A stretch of DNA of 64,000 bases from positions 177,753 through 241,752 of the forward strand of contig SAQR01000002.1 of the NCBI GenBank assembly GCA_004020365.1, read 5' to 3'. The DNA is from Mesorhizobium sp. (GTDB lineage: Bacteria > Pseudomonadota > Alphaproteobacteria > Rhizobiales > Rhizobiaceae). The notes under the pieces are model-generated. The model was given only the letters and a program-made list of their open reading frames with translations, did no database searches and had not been told where the DNA came from. The translations under genes were made by a program, and so were the position numbers. Each line of letters begins with the position of its first letter. The first letter of the stretch is position 1. This document shows positions 52,605 to 61,659 of the stretch, piece after piece.

Positions 52605-53446
52605 ATGCGCGCTTCCTTCGGCACGCGCAGCACGCGCAGGAAGAACAGCGTGAGGCCGACCGAGATGGCGAGGATGAGCAGGGCGAAAGCGGCGGCAACG
52701 TTGCGGTCCTGCAACGAGAACTGCCAGTTGTAGGTCTCGCCCATCAGCACCGGCAGATTGGTGCCGCCAAGCGCCGCCACCACGGCGAAAACCTCGAAGG
52801 CGAGGATGACGCGCAGGATGATCGCCGTCTGCAGGCTGGGGCGCAGCAAGGGCAGCGTGATCTTGACAAAGCGCTTCCACGGGCTCGCGCCAAAGACCTC
52901 GGCCGCCTCGTGATATTCCCGGGGGATGAGCCCCATGCCAGCGACCAGGATGACCATCATGATCGCAGTCGCGCGCCAGATCTCGGCCAGTATCACGGCG
53001 ACGAAGATGGTCAGCTTGCTCTGGTAGCCGAGGAACATGACGGGCCTGTCGACGAGGCCGAGGTTCGACAGCAGAGTGTTGAGGAAGCCGGACTGGTCGA
53101 AAATGGCGAGCCAGATCAGCCCGGCGGCGAGATCGGAGATGCCGAGCGGAATGGCGAAGATGTAGAGCGCCGCACCCCGCCCGGTTTCGAGCCTGGACAC
53201 GACCGTAGCCATCAACAGCGCCATAACCAGCTGGATCGGCACGACGATGGCTGCGAGCAGGATGGTGTTCCAGAAGGCGACCGGGAATTTCCAGTTGCCG
53301 GTCATGGTTCGAAAATTGTCCAGCGTGAAGCCGCCGTCACGGGTGAAAGCCTCAAAGGCGACCAGCGCGAACGGGTAGAGGAAGAAGACGCAAAGGAACA
53401 GCGTCGCCGGCATCAGCAGCAGATAGGGCAGGGCCTTGCCGTGCAT
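52601..53446 (-). CDS. MalF-type ABC permease (glycosylglycerate importer)
   Basis: A 281-residue permease beginning with a helix at LPYLLLMPATLFLCVFFLYPFALVAFEAF. The coupling loop is YHEAAEVFGASPWKRFVKITLPLLRPS. The start ATG at 53446 has AGGA six bases upstream. It follows the binding-protein gene after 70 bp and overlaps the next permease. Confidence 0.9.
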   Translation of the reverse strand: MHGKALPYLLLMPATLFLCVFFLYPFALVAFEAFTRDGGFTLDNFRTMTGNWKFPVAFWNTILLAAIVVPIQLVMALLMATVVSRLETGRGAALYIFAIPLGISDLAAGLIWLAIFDQSGFLNTLLSNLGLVDRPVMFLGYQSKLTIFVAVILAEIWRATAIMMVILVAGMGLIPREYHEAAEVFGASPWKRFVKITLPLLRPSLQTAIILRVILAFEVFAVVAALGGTNLPVLMGETYNWQFSLQDRNVAAAFALLILAISVGLTLFFLRVLRVPKEARI

Positions 53447-53516
53447 GGCATGTCCTTTGGCGTGGTGCGGCTGGCGCCCGGAACGCAACAGGTTCCGGAC
53501 GCCCCTCGGGAGGTTT

Positions 53517-54782
53517 CTAGTCGACCGGGCAGGCGCCTTCGGACGGCTTATCGGGTGCCCAGCAGGGCGCCTTGGCCTGGTCGATGAGGGCCTTGAGCGC
53601 CGTCGCCTGTTCCTCGAGCACCCCACGCACATCCTGGCCACCGAGCACAATACGCTCGAAACTGTCGACATAGACCTGGTTGAACTTGCCGCCGAGATCG
53701 CCGAGTCCCGTCGGCAGCAATGCCGGCAGCGCATCCGGCGCACCGGTCATGGTGGCGATCACCGGGCCGAAGGCTTTCACCGAGGCCGGCATGTCGTCGG
53801 GCAGATTCACGTCGACCACGGGGAAGAAGTTGGTGGCCTTAAGCGTCGCGATCTGCGTTTCCGGCTTCAGCATAAAGGCGACCAGTGCCTTGGCCTTGTC
53901 CATGTCCGGCGAAGTCTTGGGGATGGCCACGCCGGCGATCACCGGCATGTAGCCGCGACCCGCCGGCCCCGCGGGCGCTGGGAAGGCGACGAACTCGTCG
54001 GGCTTCTGGTTGAACGCATCGGCAAGCCGCGCCACATGGTCGAACGCCACCCACACTTCGCCGGTCAGCAGCGGCTCCTGCATGAAGGCATAATTGGTCG
54101 AATTCGGGTTTGTGTACTGCCACAATTCCTTGAATTTGTTCCACGCGGTCTCGGCCTCCGCCGAGCGGAACTTGGTCACCATCGAGCCGGTGTAGGACGG
54201 ATAGAGAAAACCCTCGAAGAAACGGTGCTTCAGCCCCTTCGGTCCGGCCGGGAAGCCGAATTTCGGCGAGCCGGTCTTCTCGGCGATGTTCTTCGACCAT
54301 TCGATCAGCTGGTCGTAAGTGATTTTGTTGAGATCGGCGCCGGCCGGCAGATATTGCAGCGCCTGCTTGTTGGCCGCCATCAGGAAGGTGGCCTGCATCC
54401 ACGGCAGATATTTCTGTTCGTTTGTGCCGAGCATGCCGAGCTTCTTGTAGGCTTCGTTGAGCTTGACGCCGCCGATATCGACGCCGGACAGATCGACAAG
54501 GTTCGCACCGACCGTGGAGAAGTCGCCATGCAGGCCGCCGAGCACACCGATGGTGCCGGAGCCGGCCTGCAGCTCGGCCTGCAGGCGGGTGAGCCAGGGC
54601 CCGTCCTCGGCGACTTGGTAGTCGACCTGGCCGTCAAACGACTTCAGCACTTCGCTGCGCACTTTCTGCGTCTCTTCCACAGGCCGCGCCTGCGTCGACC
54701 AGAACAGCACCTGGGCCTGCGCACCGCCGATCGCCATCGACAGCGCGAGGGCGGCGCCGGCCAGTGTCTTCAACGCATTCAT
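53517..54782 (-). CDS. Sugar-type ABC substrate-binding protein (glycosylglycerate importer)
   Basis: A 421-residue family-1 binding protein with a Sec signal (MNALKTLAGAALALSMAIGGAQA). The mature region (VLFWSTQARPVEETQKVRSEVLKSF) is that of carbohydrate-binding members. Two cysteines near the C-terminus (APCWAPDKPSEGACPVD) could form a disulfide. The ATG at 54782 has GGGAGGAAG upstream. It is the first gene after the LacI regulator, 37 bp away, and presumably binds a glycosylglycerate given the hydrolase downstream. Confidence 0.9.
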   Translation of the reverse strand: MNALKTLAGAALALSMAIGGAQAQVLFWSTQARPVEETQKVRSEVLKSFDGQVDYQVAEDGPWLTRLQAELQAGSGTIGVLGGLHGDFSTVGANLVDLSGVDIGGVKLNEAYKKLGMLGTNEQKYLPWMQATFLMAANKQALQYLPAGADLNKITYDQLIEWSKNIAEKTGSPKFGFPAGPKGLKHRFFEGFLYPSYTGSMVTKFRSAEAETAWNKFKELWQYTNPNSTNYAFMQEPLLTGEVWVAFDHVARLADAFNQKPDEFVAFPAPAGPAGRGYMPVIAGVAIPKTSPDMDKAKALVAFMLKPETQIATLKATNFFPVVDVNLPDDMPASVKAFGPVIATMTGAPDALPALLPTGLGDLGGKFNQVYVDSFERIVLGGQDVRGVLEEQATALKALIDQAKAPCWAPDKPSEGACPVD

Positions 54783-54819
54783 CGTGGTCTTCCTCCCTGG
54801 TTGTGCGCCGTCCCCGACG

Positions 54820-55863
54820 TCATTTTTTTCCTGTGAGTGCTGGCCCATGGCTTGCCCGCGAAACCAATGTCGGCTGGATCAGCCGTGTCAGCGGCGCGGC
54901 GGACTTGTCGCCGATGACGGTCAACAGCATCTCGCCGATCTCGCGCGCGCATTGGCGGATCGACGCATCGAATGTGGTGAGGCCCGGCGGCGCATAGGCC
55001 GAGGCGGCGATGTTGTCGAAGCCGATGACGGAGAGGTCGCGAGGGATGACCAGGCCGGCACGGGCAGCCTCTTCCATGACGCTGAGCGCCAGCTCGTCGA
55101 ACAGCGCGACGATAGCCGTCGGCCGCTCGGCGGTATGCAGCAGCCGGTTGATGGCCTGGATGCGGGCGCCGCGATCGAAGCGCGGCGCCGTCGCTACATC
55201 GAGCATGACCGACGGATCGCCTCGGCGCGCGATCGCTGCGGCGAGCCCGTCTTGCCGCAGATGGCGAAACGTCATCGGCTCGGCGATCGTCACCAGGCCG
55301 AAATGGCGGTGCCCGAGATCGTAGAGCATGTCGAAGGCTTCACCGAAGGCGTGCGCGCCATCGGTGTCGAGCCAGTTGTAGGCGAAGTCGGTGTCAAGCA
55401 GCCGGCCATGGGCGACGAATGGGAAATTGCGTTGGCGCAGATAGGCGAGCCGTTCGTCGACCTCGGCGATGCGGGTGACGACGACGCCATCGGCGCGTCC
55501 GGATTCGACAACATGGCGAAGCACGGAAAGTTCCGACTGGCCTTGCGCCACGGCGGCGAGGATCAGGTCGGTGCCATGCGAAACCAGCCCTTCGCCAAGC
55601 CCGGTGACGAATTCGCCGAGGAAGGAATCGACCAGATTGGGGCCGCGGATCGGGAGCACCATGCCGACAAAGCCGCTGCGGCCGGAGACCAGCGTGCGGG
55701 CTGCCGTGTTAGGCACGTAACCGGCTTGGCGCGCGGCTTCTGTGACGCGCTCGCGCGTCTTCAAGGCGATCTGCTGATGACCGGCGAGCGCCCGCGACAC
55801 TGTGGTGATCGACAGGTCGAGCTGCGCTGCAAGTTCCTTGAGCTTGGTGACGCGGGCCGGCAC
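54820..55863 (-). CDS. LacI-family regulator of the glycosylglycerate operon
   Basis: A 347-residue LacI-type repressor. The HTH (TKLKELAAQLDLSITTVSRALAGHQQIALKTRERV) is followed by the hinge helix in NTAARTLVSGRSGFVGMV and a periplasmic-binding-protein-like sensor domain (about 65-340). It uses a GTG start at 55863, supported by GGAGGAACG directly upstream. It probably leads the operon and represses it through the CGTTT-rich sites just upstream. Confidence 0.92.
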   Translation of the reverse strand: MPARVTKLKELAAQLDLSITTVSRALAGHQQIALKTRERVTEAARQAGYVPNTAARTLVSGRSGFVGMVLPIRGPNLVDSFLGEFVTGLGEGLVSHGTDLILAAVAQGQSELSVLRHVVESGRADGVVVTRIAEVDERLAYLRQRNFPFVAHGRLLDTDFAYNWLDTDGAHAFGEAFDMLYDLGHRHFGLVTIAEPMTFRHLRQDGLAAAIARRGDPSVMLDVATAPRFDRGARIQAINRLLHTAERPTAIVALFDELALSVMEEAARAGLVIPRDLSVIGFDNIAASAYAPPGLTTFDASIRQCAREIGEMLLTVIGDKSAAPLTRLIQPTLVSRASHGPALTGKK

Positions 55864-55877
55864 CGTTCCTCCCAATC

Positions 55878-55926
55878 GAAGCGTTTGAAGCGTTTGTAAT
55901 GGGTTCCAGTCAGATTGCAAACGTTT
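55878..55926. promoter_or_regulatory. LacI-type operator region
   Basis: AAACGTTT (55919-55926) is a palindrome with the central CG usual for LacI-family operators, and GAAGCGTTT occurs twice in tandem at 55878-55895. They sit 15-63 bases upstream of the LacI start, fitting autorepression. Confidence 0.55.
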
Positions 55927-56082
55927 TAAATCGTTGGCCGGGGGCAATGAGGTGTTGATCGCGCTACAGCGGGCCGAACCCTGTTTTTTTGCCTTAGCGT
56001 GATTTGAACCACGTGGCGCTTGACTCCTGCGGCACCTTGTGAAAAATTTTGCATCGACTGATAAAAATATCTTAGGGCGGAA

Positions 56083-57057
56083 ATGGTTGGTTTTGGAAAC
56101 GGCCTGCTGCGCGACGATGAAACCAGTATGGCGACGCGTGCCGCCTGGCTTCATTATGCTGGCGGCCTGACCCAGTCGGAGGTTGCCAAGCGGCTTGGCC
56201 TGACCAGCCTCAAGGCGCATCGCCTCATCACCAAGGCCAATCAGGAAGGGCTGGTCAAAGTCTATATCGACGGCGAAGTGTCGGAATGCGTCGCGCTTGA
56301 AGACGAATTATCCAGCCGCTACGGCCTCGATTATTGCGAGGTCGTTCCTGACTTCGATGGCGAAGACCTGCCGCTCAAGGCGCTCGGCATTGCCGGCGCG
56401 CAGTTCCTCAAGCGTGAGATCGAACGCGGCGAAGACACGCTGATTGGCGTCGGTCACGGCCGCACGCTGGCCGCCTGCGTCGAGTATCTGCCGCGCATAT
56501 CGGCCGAAAAGACCCGCTTCGTCTCATTGCTCGGCGGCCTGACGCGCAAGTTCTCGGCCAATCCGCACGACGTCATTCACCGCCTGGCCGAACGGACCGG
56601 CGCCGAAGCCTATGTGATGCCGGTGCCGATGTTCGCCAACACGGTCGAGGATCGAACAGTGCTGCTCGGGCAGAAGGGCATCAGCGAGGTTTTCGATCTC
56701 GGCAAGGCCGCCGACCTGCTCATCGCTGGCATCGGCACCGCCGAGCGCGAGGCGTCGCTGGTCGCCACCGGCATGATCGAGAAGGGCGAAATGGAGGAGA
56801 TCCGCCGCAACGGCGGCGTCGGCGAACTGCTCGGCCATTTCTTCGATGACGCTGGAAAGGCGGTCGAGACGACGCTTTCCAACCGCGCGCTGGCGCTGGC
56901 GCGCGAAGACATCAGCAATCGCAGGATTGTCGCAGTTGCCGGCGGCAAGGTGAAGGTTCGTGCCATCAAATCGGTGTTGGAGGGCCGCTATCTCAAGGGC
57001 CTGGTCACCGATGAGCGGACGGCGCGAAAACTCGTGGAGCAGACGCCGGTCGGGTAG
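56083..57057 (+). CDS. eryD: EryD-like SorC/DeoR-family sugar-binding regulator
   Basis: A 324-residue SorC-type regulator. An N-terminal HTH (LTQSEVAKRLGLTSLKAHRLITKA, about 30-60) precedes a sugar-isomerase-like effector domain with GVGHGRTLAACV, SLLGGLTRKFSANPHDVIHRLAE and GIGTAEREASLV. The sequence closely recalls EryD, the erythritol repressor of Brucella and rhizobia. It is directly upstream of a five-gene ABC transporter and an EryA-like kinase. The ATG at 56083 has AGGG five bases upstream. The effector is probably a polyol or its phosphate; erythritol is favoured but adonitol or arabitol are possible. Confidence 0.8.
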   Translation: MVGFGNGLLRDDETSMATRAAWLHYAGGLTQSEVAKRLGLTSLKAHRLITKANQEGLVKVYIDGEVSECVALEDELSSRYGLDYCEVVPDFDGEDLPLKALGIAGAQFLKREIERGEDTLIGVGHGRTLAACVEYLPRISAEKTRFVSLLGGLTRKFSANPHDVIHRLAERTGAEAYVMPVPMFANTVEDRTVLLGQKGISEVFDLGKAADLLIAGIGTAEREASLVATGMIEKGEMEEIRRNGGVGELLGHFFDDAGKAVETTLSNRALALAREDISNRRIVAVAGGKVKVRAIKSVLEGRYLKGLVTDERTARKLVEQTPVG

Positions 57058-57101
57058 CCGGCAGCCATTCGATTGAAACTACCCTGTGGAGGAGAAGACA
57101 A

Positions 57102-58547
57102 ATGCATGAGAAAGAGAAAGACCTGATCGATGCGTTCCTGCGCGGACAAGTCGATCGTCGTGGGCTGATCAAGGGTCTTGGCGCGATGGGCCTTGCCGCC
57201 GGCGCGGCCGGCACGCTGCTCAATCTGGGCCAGACCCAGGCGCTGGCGGCGGATTTCGACTGGCAGGCGCACAAGGGCAAGACCATCAAGCTCTTGCTCA
57301 ACAAGCATCCTTACGCCGATGCGATGATCGCCAACCTTGAAAACTTCAAGAAGTTGACCGGCATGGAAGTCGTCTACGACGTTTTTCCGGAAGACGTCTA
57401 TTTCGACAAGGTCACCGCTGCGCTGTCGGCCAGCTCGCCTGAATACGATGCCTTCATGACCGGCGCCTACATGACCTGGACCTATGGCCCGGCCGGCTGG
57501 ATCACCGATCTTAACGAGTGGATCAAGGATCCGACCAAGACCAACGTGAACTATGCCTGGGACGACTTCCTGCCCGGTGTCAGGAAGTCCTGCGCCTGGA
57601 ACGGTCAGCCCGGCGGCGTACTCGGTTCCGACGACGCCAAGCAGTGGTGCATTCCGTGGGGCTTCGAACAGAACAACATCACCTACAACAAGGGCATGTT
57701 CGACAAGGTCGGGGTCAGCGTTCCCGGCAATATGGACGAGATGGTCGCTACGGCGGCCAAGCTCACCAAGGATGTTGGCGGCGGCGTCTACGGCATCGGC
57801 GTGCGCGGCTCGCGCTCCTGGGCGACGATCCATCCCGGCTTCCTGTCGGCCTACGCCAATTTTGACCAGAAGGACCTGAATGTCTCGGCCGACGGCAAAT
57901 TGTCGGCCGCGATGAACACCGCCGAATCCAAGGCCTTCCACAAGCAGTGGGTCCAGATGATCCAGGAGAGCGGCCCCAAGGACTGGTCGACCTACACCTG
58001 GTATCAGGTCGGCACCGATCTCGGCGCCGGCGCCTCGGCAATGATCTATGACGCCGATATCCTCGGCTATTTCATGAATGGCGGCGACAACAAGATGGCC
58101 GGCAAGCTCGCCTTCTCGGCCTTCAAGGCCAATCCCGCCGCCAAGGCGCCGACGCCCAACATCTGGATCTGGTCGCTGTCGATGTCCAACTTCTCGAAGG
58201 ACAAGGACGCCACCTGGTACTTCATGCAATGGGCATCCGGGCCTGAGCATGCACTGTTCGGTGCGACCAAGATGGACTTCGTCAATCCGGTCCGTCAGTC
58301 GGTCTGGAACGACCAGATGTTCCGCGAGAGGCTGAACAAGAGCTATCCGGGCTATGTCGAGATGTTCGACGTCTCGGCGCCCGGCGCCAGCATCAAGTTC
58401 ACCCCGCAGCCGCTGTTCTTCGACCTGACCACCGAATGGGCGGCGACGCTGCAGAAGATGGTGGCCAAGGAAGTGCCGGTCGACGAAGGCCTCGACATGC
58501 TGGCCACCAGCGTCGACGGCCAGCTTAGGGAAGCCGGGCTCGGCTGA
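57102..58547 (+). CDS. Polyol ABC transporter substrate-binding protein
   Basis: A 481-residue binding protein of the carbohydrate class. Its N-terminus is a Tat-like signal with a long lead (…VDRRGLIKGLGAMGLAAGAAG) and a probable cleavage after ALAA. The mature protein starts DFDWQAHKGKTIKLLLNKHPYADA and has EVVYDVFPEDVYFDKV. It lies 44 bp after the regulator, with GGAGGAG upstream of the start. A 15-bp hairpin follows the gene, which would help raise binding-protein mRNA over permease mRNA. The transporter as a whole (one binding protein, two permeases, two distinct ATPases) has the composition of rhizobial Mpt-type erythritol/polyol importers. Confidence 0.88.
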   Translation: MHEKEKDLIDAFLRGQVDRRGLIKGLGAMGLAAGAAGTLLNLGQTQALAADFDWQAHKGKTIKLLLNKHPYADAMIANLENFKKLTGMEVVYDVFPEDVYFDKVTAALSASSPEYDAFMTGAYMTWTYGPAGWITDLNEWIKDPTKTNVNYAWDDFLPGVRKSCAWNGQPGGVLGSDDAKQWCIPWGFEQNNITYNKGMFDKVGVSVPGNMDEMVATAAKLTKDVGGGVYGIGVRGSRSWATIHPGFLSAYANFDQKDLNVSADGKLSAAMNTAESKAFHKQWVQMIQESGPKDWSTYTWYQVGTDLGAGASAMIYDADILGYFMNGGDNKMAGKLAFSAFKANPAAKAPTPNIWIWSLSMSNFSKDKDATWYFMQWASGPEHALFGATKMDFVNPVRQSVWNDQMFRERLNKSYPGYVEMFDVSAPGASIKFTPQPLFFDLTTEWAATLQKMVAKEVPVDEGLDMLATSVDGQLREAGLG

Positions 58548-58554
58548 GTTCTGG

Positions 58555-58590
58555 CGGCCGGCTGGCCCGCTGCTGCGGGCCAGCCGGCCA
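58555..58590 (+). terminator. Strong hairpin between binding-protein and permease genes
   Basis: GGCCGGCTGGCCCG (58556-58569) and its exact complement (58576-58589), plus one more C-G pair inside, make a 15-bp stem with a TGCT loop, 8 bases after the stop codon. No T-run follows, so it more likely blocks 3' decay or attenuates than terminates. Confidence 0.6.
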
Positions 58591-58612
58591 TTCCACTGCG
58601 AAGCGGCGCCTG

Positions 58613-58653
58613 GAGCATCGTACCCGAACCGGTTTGGGAAAATTCCGATGCTC
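58613..58653. repeat. Rhizobial-type intergenic palindrome
   Basis: GAGCATCG (58613-58620) and CGATGCTC (58646-58653) are inverted around ACCCGAACCGGTTTGGG. Sequences of the form GAGCATCGTACCC…GGTTT…GATGCTC are scattered between genes in Mesorhizobium-like genomes, which supports the lineage call. Confidence 0.55.
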
Positions 58654-58744
58654 AACACTGGCGGCGCCGCCACTCGCCCAACCGGCCGCCTAGCTCCCTG
58701 GGCGGCCGGCAGGGCGAAGCAACAGAGATGACGGGTGAGCCACG

Positions 58745-59668
58745 ATGACTGCGGCGACTATGCAAAGAAACAAGCCTTCCGGCTTCAGGATCAGCAAGAA
58801 AGTGCTGCCCTATGTGCTCAGCCTGCCGGCCTTGCTCGTCTGCATCGGCATCCTGATCCCATTCTTCACATCGGTCGTCTATTCGTTCCAGCGCTACCGG
58901 CTGAGCCAGCCCTGGGCGCGCCAGTTCAACTGGGGCGACAATTACATCTCGTTTTTCACCGACCCGAGGTTCTGGAACACGCTGGAGATATCGCTGCTCT
59001 ATGCCGGCATCACCGTGCTGCTCGAACTGCTTCTCGGCCTCGGCATCGCCATGCTGCTGCAGAAGCGCTCGACGCTGAACAATTTCATCTCGATCATGCT
59101 GTTGATGCCGCTGATGACGGCGCCGGCGCTTGCCGCGCTGATGTGGAAGCTGATGACCAATCCCGGCTTTGGCGTGCTGAGCTATCTCGCCAGCCTAATC
59201 GGATTGCAGGATTTCCGCTGGGCCTCGTCACCGTCGACCGCGCTTTTCACAGTGGTGCTTGTCGATATCTGGGTCTACACGCCGTTCATCATGATCCTGC
59301 TGCTGGCCGGCCTGCGCAGCCTGCCGACGCAGCCCTTCGAGGCGGCAGCACTTGACGGCGTGCCGCGGAGTTTCGTGTTCTTCCGCATCACCTTGCCGAT
59401 GCTGACACCCTACATCCTGACGGCGACGCTGTTTCGCCTGCTCGATTCCATCCAGCAGTTCGACATCATCTATGCCATGACCCAGGGCGGTCCGGGCGAT
59501 ACGCTGACTGTCTTCCAGGTCGAGGCCTACCTCAACTTCTTCCAGTCGACCAATGTCGGCCGCTCAGCTGCGCTGATGATCATCCTGTGGGCGATCACCT
59601 ATTTCCTCTCGAACATCTTCATCAAGAACTGGCTGCGGCTGCGCGAACGCGCCCGCGGCCTGGCATAG
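58745..59668 (+). CDS. Polyol ABC transporter permease (MalF/UgpA-type)
   Basis: A 307-residue sugar-type permease. The first helix (YVLSLPALLVCIGILIPFFTSVVYSF) is followed by a periplasmic loop and five more helices. The coupling loop is FEAAALDGVPRSFVFFRITLPMLTPY. The ATG at 58745 follows GGTGAG. The next permease starts 9 bases after its stop behind a perfect AGGAGG, so the two are co-translated. Confidence 0.9.
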   Translation: MTAATMQRNKPSGFRISKKVLPYVLSLPALLVCIGILIPFFTSVVYSFQRYRLSQPWARQFNWGDNYISFFTDPRFWNTLEISLLYAGITVLLELLLGLGIAMLLQKRSTLNNFISIMLLMPLMTAPALAALMWKLMTNPGFGVLSYLASLIGLQDFRWASSPSTALFTVVLVDIWVYTPFIMILLLAGLRSLPTQPFEAAALDGVPRSFVFFRITLPMLTPYILTATLFRLLDSIQQFDIIYAMTQGGPGDTLTVFQVEAYLNFFQSTNVGRSAALMIILWAITYFLSNIFIKNWLRLRERARGLA

Positions 59669-59677
59669 GAGGCTGAG

Positions 59678-60535
59678 ATGGAACACACCTCGCTTCTCGA
59701 ACGCATCCTGCGTGGCATGGCGCTGACGCTGGTCGTGATCTTCTTCATGTTCCCGATCGTCTGGATCCTCATGATGTCGTTCCAGACCAACGAGACCATC
59801 CTGCGGATTCCGCCGCAGCTTGTCTTCAAGCCGACGCTGGCCAACTACACCGCGCTGATCACCGGCAAGCTGACCACGGCGGCCGGCACCCTTGATATCG
59901 CCTTCATGCGCAACCTGTGGAATTCGGTGTTCCTGTCGGTCACCTCGGTCGCCGTCGCGCTGCTGCTCGGGGTTCCCGCGGCTTACGCCTTTGCCCGGCA
60001 CAAATTCCGCGGCTCGGAGGACATCGCCTTCACGCTGCTGTCGTTCCGATTCGCGCCGGCGCTGCTGGTGCTCCTGCCGCTCACCCTCTATTTCCAGAAG
60101 CTTGGATTGGCCAACACCTATATCGGGCTGATCTGGGTTTATCAGTTGATCTGCTTGCCGCTGATCCTGTGGATCGTGCGCGGCTATTTCGAGGACATCC
60201 CGGCCGACATCGAATACGCCTATCGCATCGCCGGCCATTCCTGGTTCGCCACCTTCCGCAAGATTGCGCTGCCGCTCGCCGGCCCCGGTATTGCGGCGGC
60301 CGGCCTGCTCGCCTTCATCTTCGCCTGGAACAATTTCGTTTTCGCCCTCGTGCTCGCCTCGGCCGACAAACAGCCGGTGACAGTCGGCGCGCTGGCCTTC
60401 ATCACCTCCTCCGGCATCCAGTACGGCCAGATCTCGGCAGCGATCGTGCTGTCGATCACGCCGACGCTGGCACTCGCCCTTTACGCGCAGCGCTATCTCG
60501 TCGAAGGCCTGTCGCTCGGCGCGGTGAAAGGATAG
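59678..60535 (+). CDS. Polyol ABC transporter permease (MalG/UgpE-type)
   Basis: A 285-residue permease with six helices; the coupling loop is DIEYAYRIAGHSWFATFRKIALPLAGPG, where the usual EAA is written EYAYRIAG. AGGAGG lies five bases before its ATG. It forms the membrane heterodimer with the preceding permease and contacts two different ATPases encoded next. Confidence 0.9.
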   Translation: MEHTSLLERILRGMALTLVVIFFMFPIVWILMMSFQTNETILRIPPQLVFKPTLANYTALITGKLTTAAGTLDIAFMRNLWNSVFLSVTSVAVALLLGVPAAYAFARHKFRGSEDIAFTLLSFRFAPALLVLLPLTLYFQKLGLANTYIGLIWVYQLICLPLILWIVRGYFEDIPADIEYAYRIAGHSWFATFRKIALPLAGPGIAAAGLLAFIFAWNNFVFALVLASADKQPVTVGALAFITSSGIQYGQISAAIVLSITPTLALALYAQRYLVEGLSLGAVKG

Positions 60536-60540
60536 CTCCA

Positions 60541-61659
60541 ATGGCCAGCCTCGAATTGCGAAATGTCGTCAAGCGCTACAAGAGCCAGACTGTGCTCGAC
60601 AATCTGTCGCTGAGCGTCGCCGATGGCGAAACCCTCGTCCTGTTCGGACCGTCCGGCGCCGGCAAGACGGTGCTGCTGCGGCTCGTCGCCGGCGTCATCG
60701 ACCCCGATGAAGGAAAGATACTTATCGGCGGCGAGGACATGACCGACCTTGACGCCGAGTTCCGCGGCGTCGGCATGGCGTTCCAGAATTTCGCGCTGTT
60801 TCCGCACATGACCGCCTTCGACAACATTGCGACACCGCTTCAGGCCAAGCGATCGTCGCAAAGTGCGATGAAGTCGGGCGTCGAGAGCGTCGCCAAGCTG
60901 CTGAAGATCGGCCATGTGCTCAGCCACAAGCCACGGGCGCTGTCCAACGGCCAGAAGCAGCGCACCGCACTCGCCCGCGCGCTGGTCGGCTCGCCGCCGG
61001 TGCTCCTGCTCGACGACCCCTTGCGCAACGTCGATGCCAAACTGCGCTTCGAAATGCGGCTCGAACTGCCGAGGCTGCTGGCCGACCGTGGCGCGACCGT
61101 CGTCTATGTCACCCAGGACTACAAGGAGGCCATGGCGCTCGGCGACCGCATCGCGGTGATGTCGCAAGGTGTCATCAAACAGCTCGGCACGCCCCAGCAG
61201 ATCTATCGCGAGCCGGCCAACATCGAGATCGCGCGGCTGTTCGGCGATCCGACAATCAACCTGCTCGACGTCAAGCCGTCGCGCGATGCCAAGGGCATCT
61301 ATGTCGGTCTGTCGAATGTCCAGGTCCATCTGACCGGCGCCTATGACGCGACGGTCGGCCGCGATTGCGTGATCGGTCTGCGGCCCGAAGCGCTGCGCTT
61401 TGTCGACGAAGGCACGCCCGCTGCCATTCCGGTGACGGTCGAGGCGGAGACGCCGCTCAACGAAAAGATCGTCACACTGGTGCGCACCGTGCGCGGCCGC
61501 GAAATCCTCGTCTCCCGGCCGGCCGGAACACCGGGTCAAACCGAGGGCAGGGCCCACATTGCCGTCGACGGCAAAAGTGCGCTGCTGTTCGATCAGGCCA
61601 GCGGCGACCGCATCGGCGCCAGCAACGTGGTCAATCTGCGCAGCGGAGAAGCGGCATGA
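60541..61659 (+). CDS. Polyol ABC transporter ATPase 1, with altered catalytic residues
   Basis: A 372-residue MalK/Ugp-type ATPase with intact Walker A (GPSGAGKT) and Q-loop (AFQNFALFPHM), but three departures from consensus: the signature is LSNGQKQR, the Walker B reads LLLDDPLRNVD (Asp instead of the catalytic Glu), and the switch His is replaced by Gln (VTQDYKEAM). On its own it should hydrolyse ATP poorly. It overlaps the second ATPase gene by ATGA, so the two are made together and probably form an asymmetric heterodimer, as GlpS/GlpT do in rhizobial glycerol importers. Confidence 0.9.
   Translation: MASLELRNVVKRYKSQTVLDNLSLSVADGETLVLFGPSGAGKTVLLRLVAGVIDPDEGKILIGGEDMTDLDAEFRGVGMAFQNFALFPHMTAFDNIATPLQAKRSSQSAMKSGVESVAKLLKIGHVLSHKPRALSNGQKQRTALARALVGSPPVLLLDDPLRNVDAKLRFEMRLELPRLLADRGATVVYVTQDYKEAMALGDRIAVMSQGVIKQLGTPQQIYREPANIEIARLFGDPTINLLDVKPSRDAKGIYVGLSNVQVHLTGAYDATVGRDCVIGLRPEALRFVDEGTPAAIPVTVEAETPLNEKIVTLVRTVRGREILVSRPAGTPGQTEGRAHIAVDGKSALLFDQASGDRIGASNVVNLRSGEAA

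Noticed and set aside
56988-58673. 561-codon minus-strand frame opposite the polyol binding protein
   Set aside because: Gly/Arg/Val-rich shadow translation without motifs; the plus-strand gene has a signal peptide and operon context.
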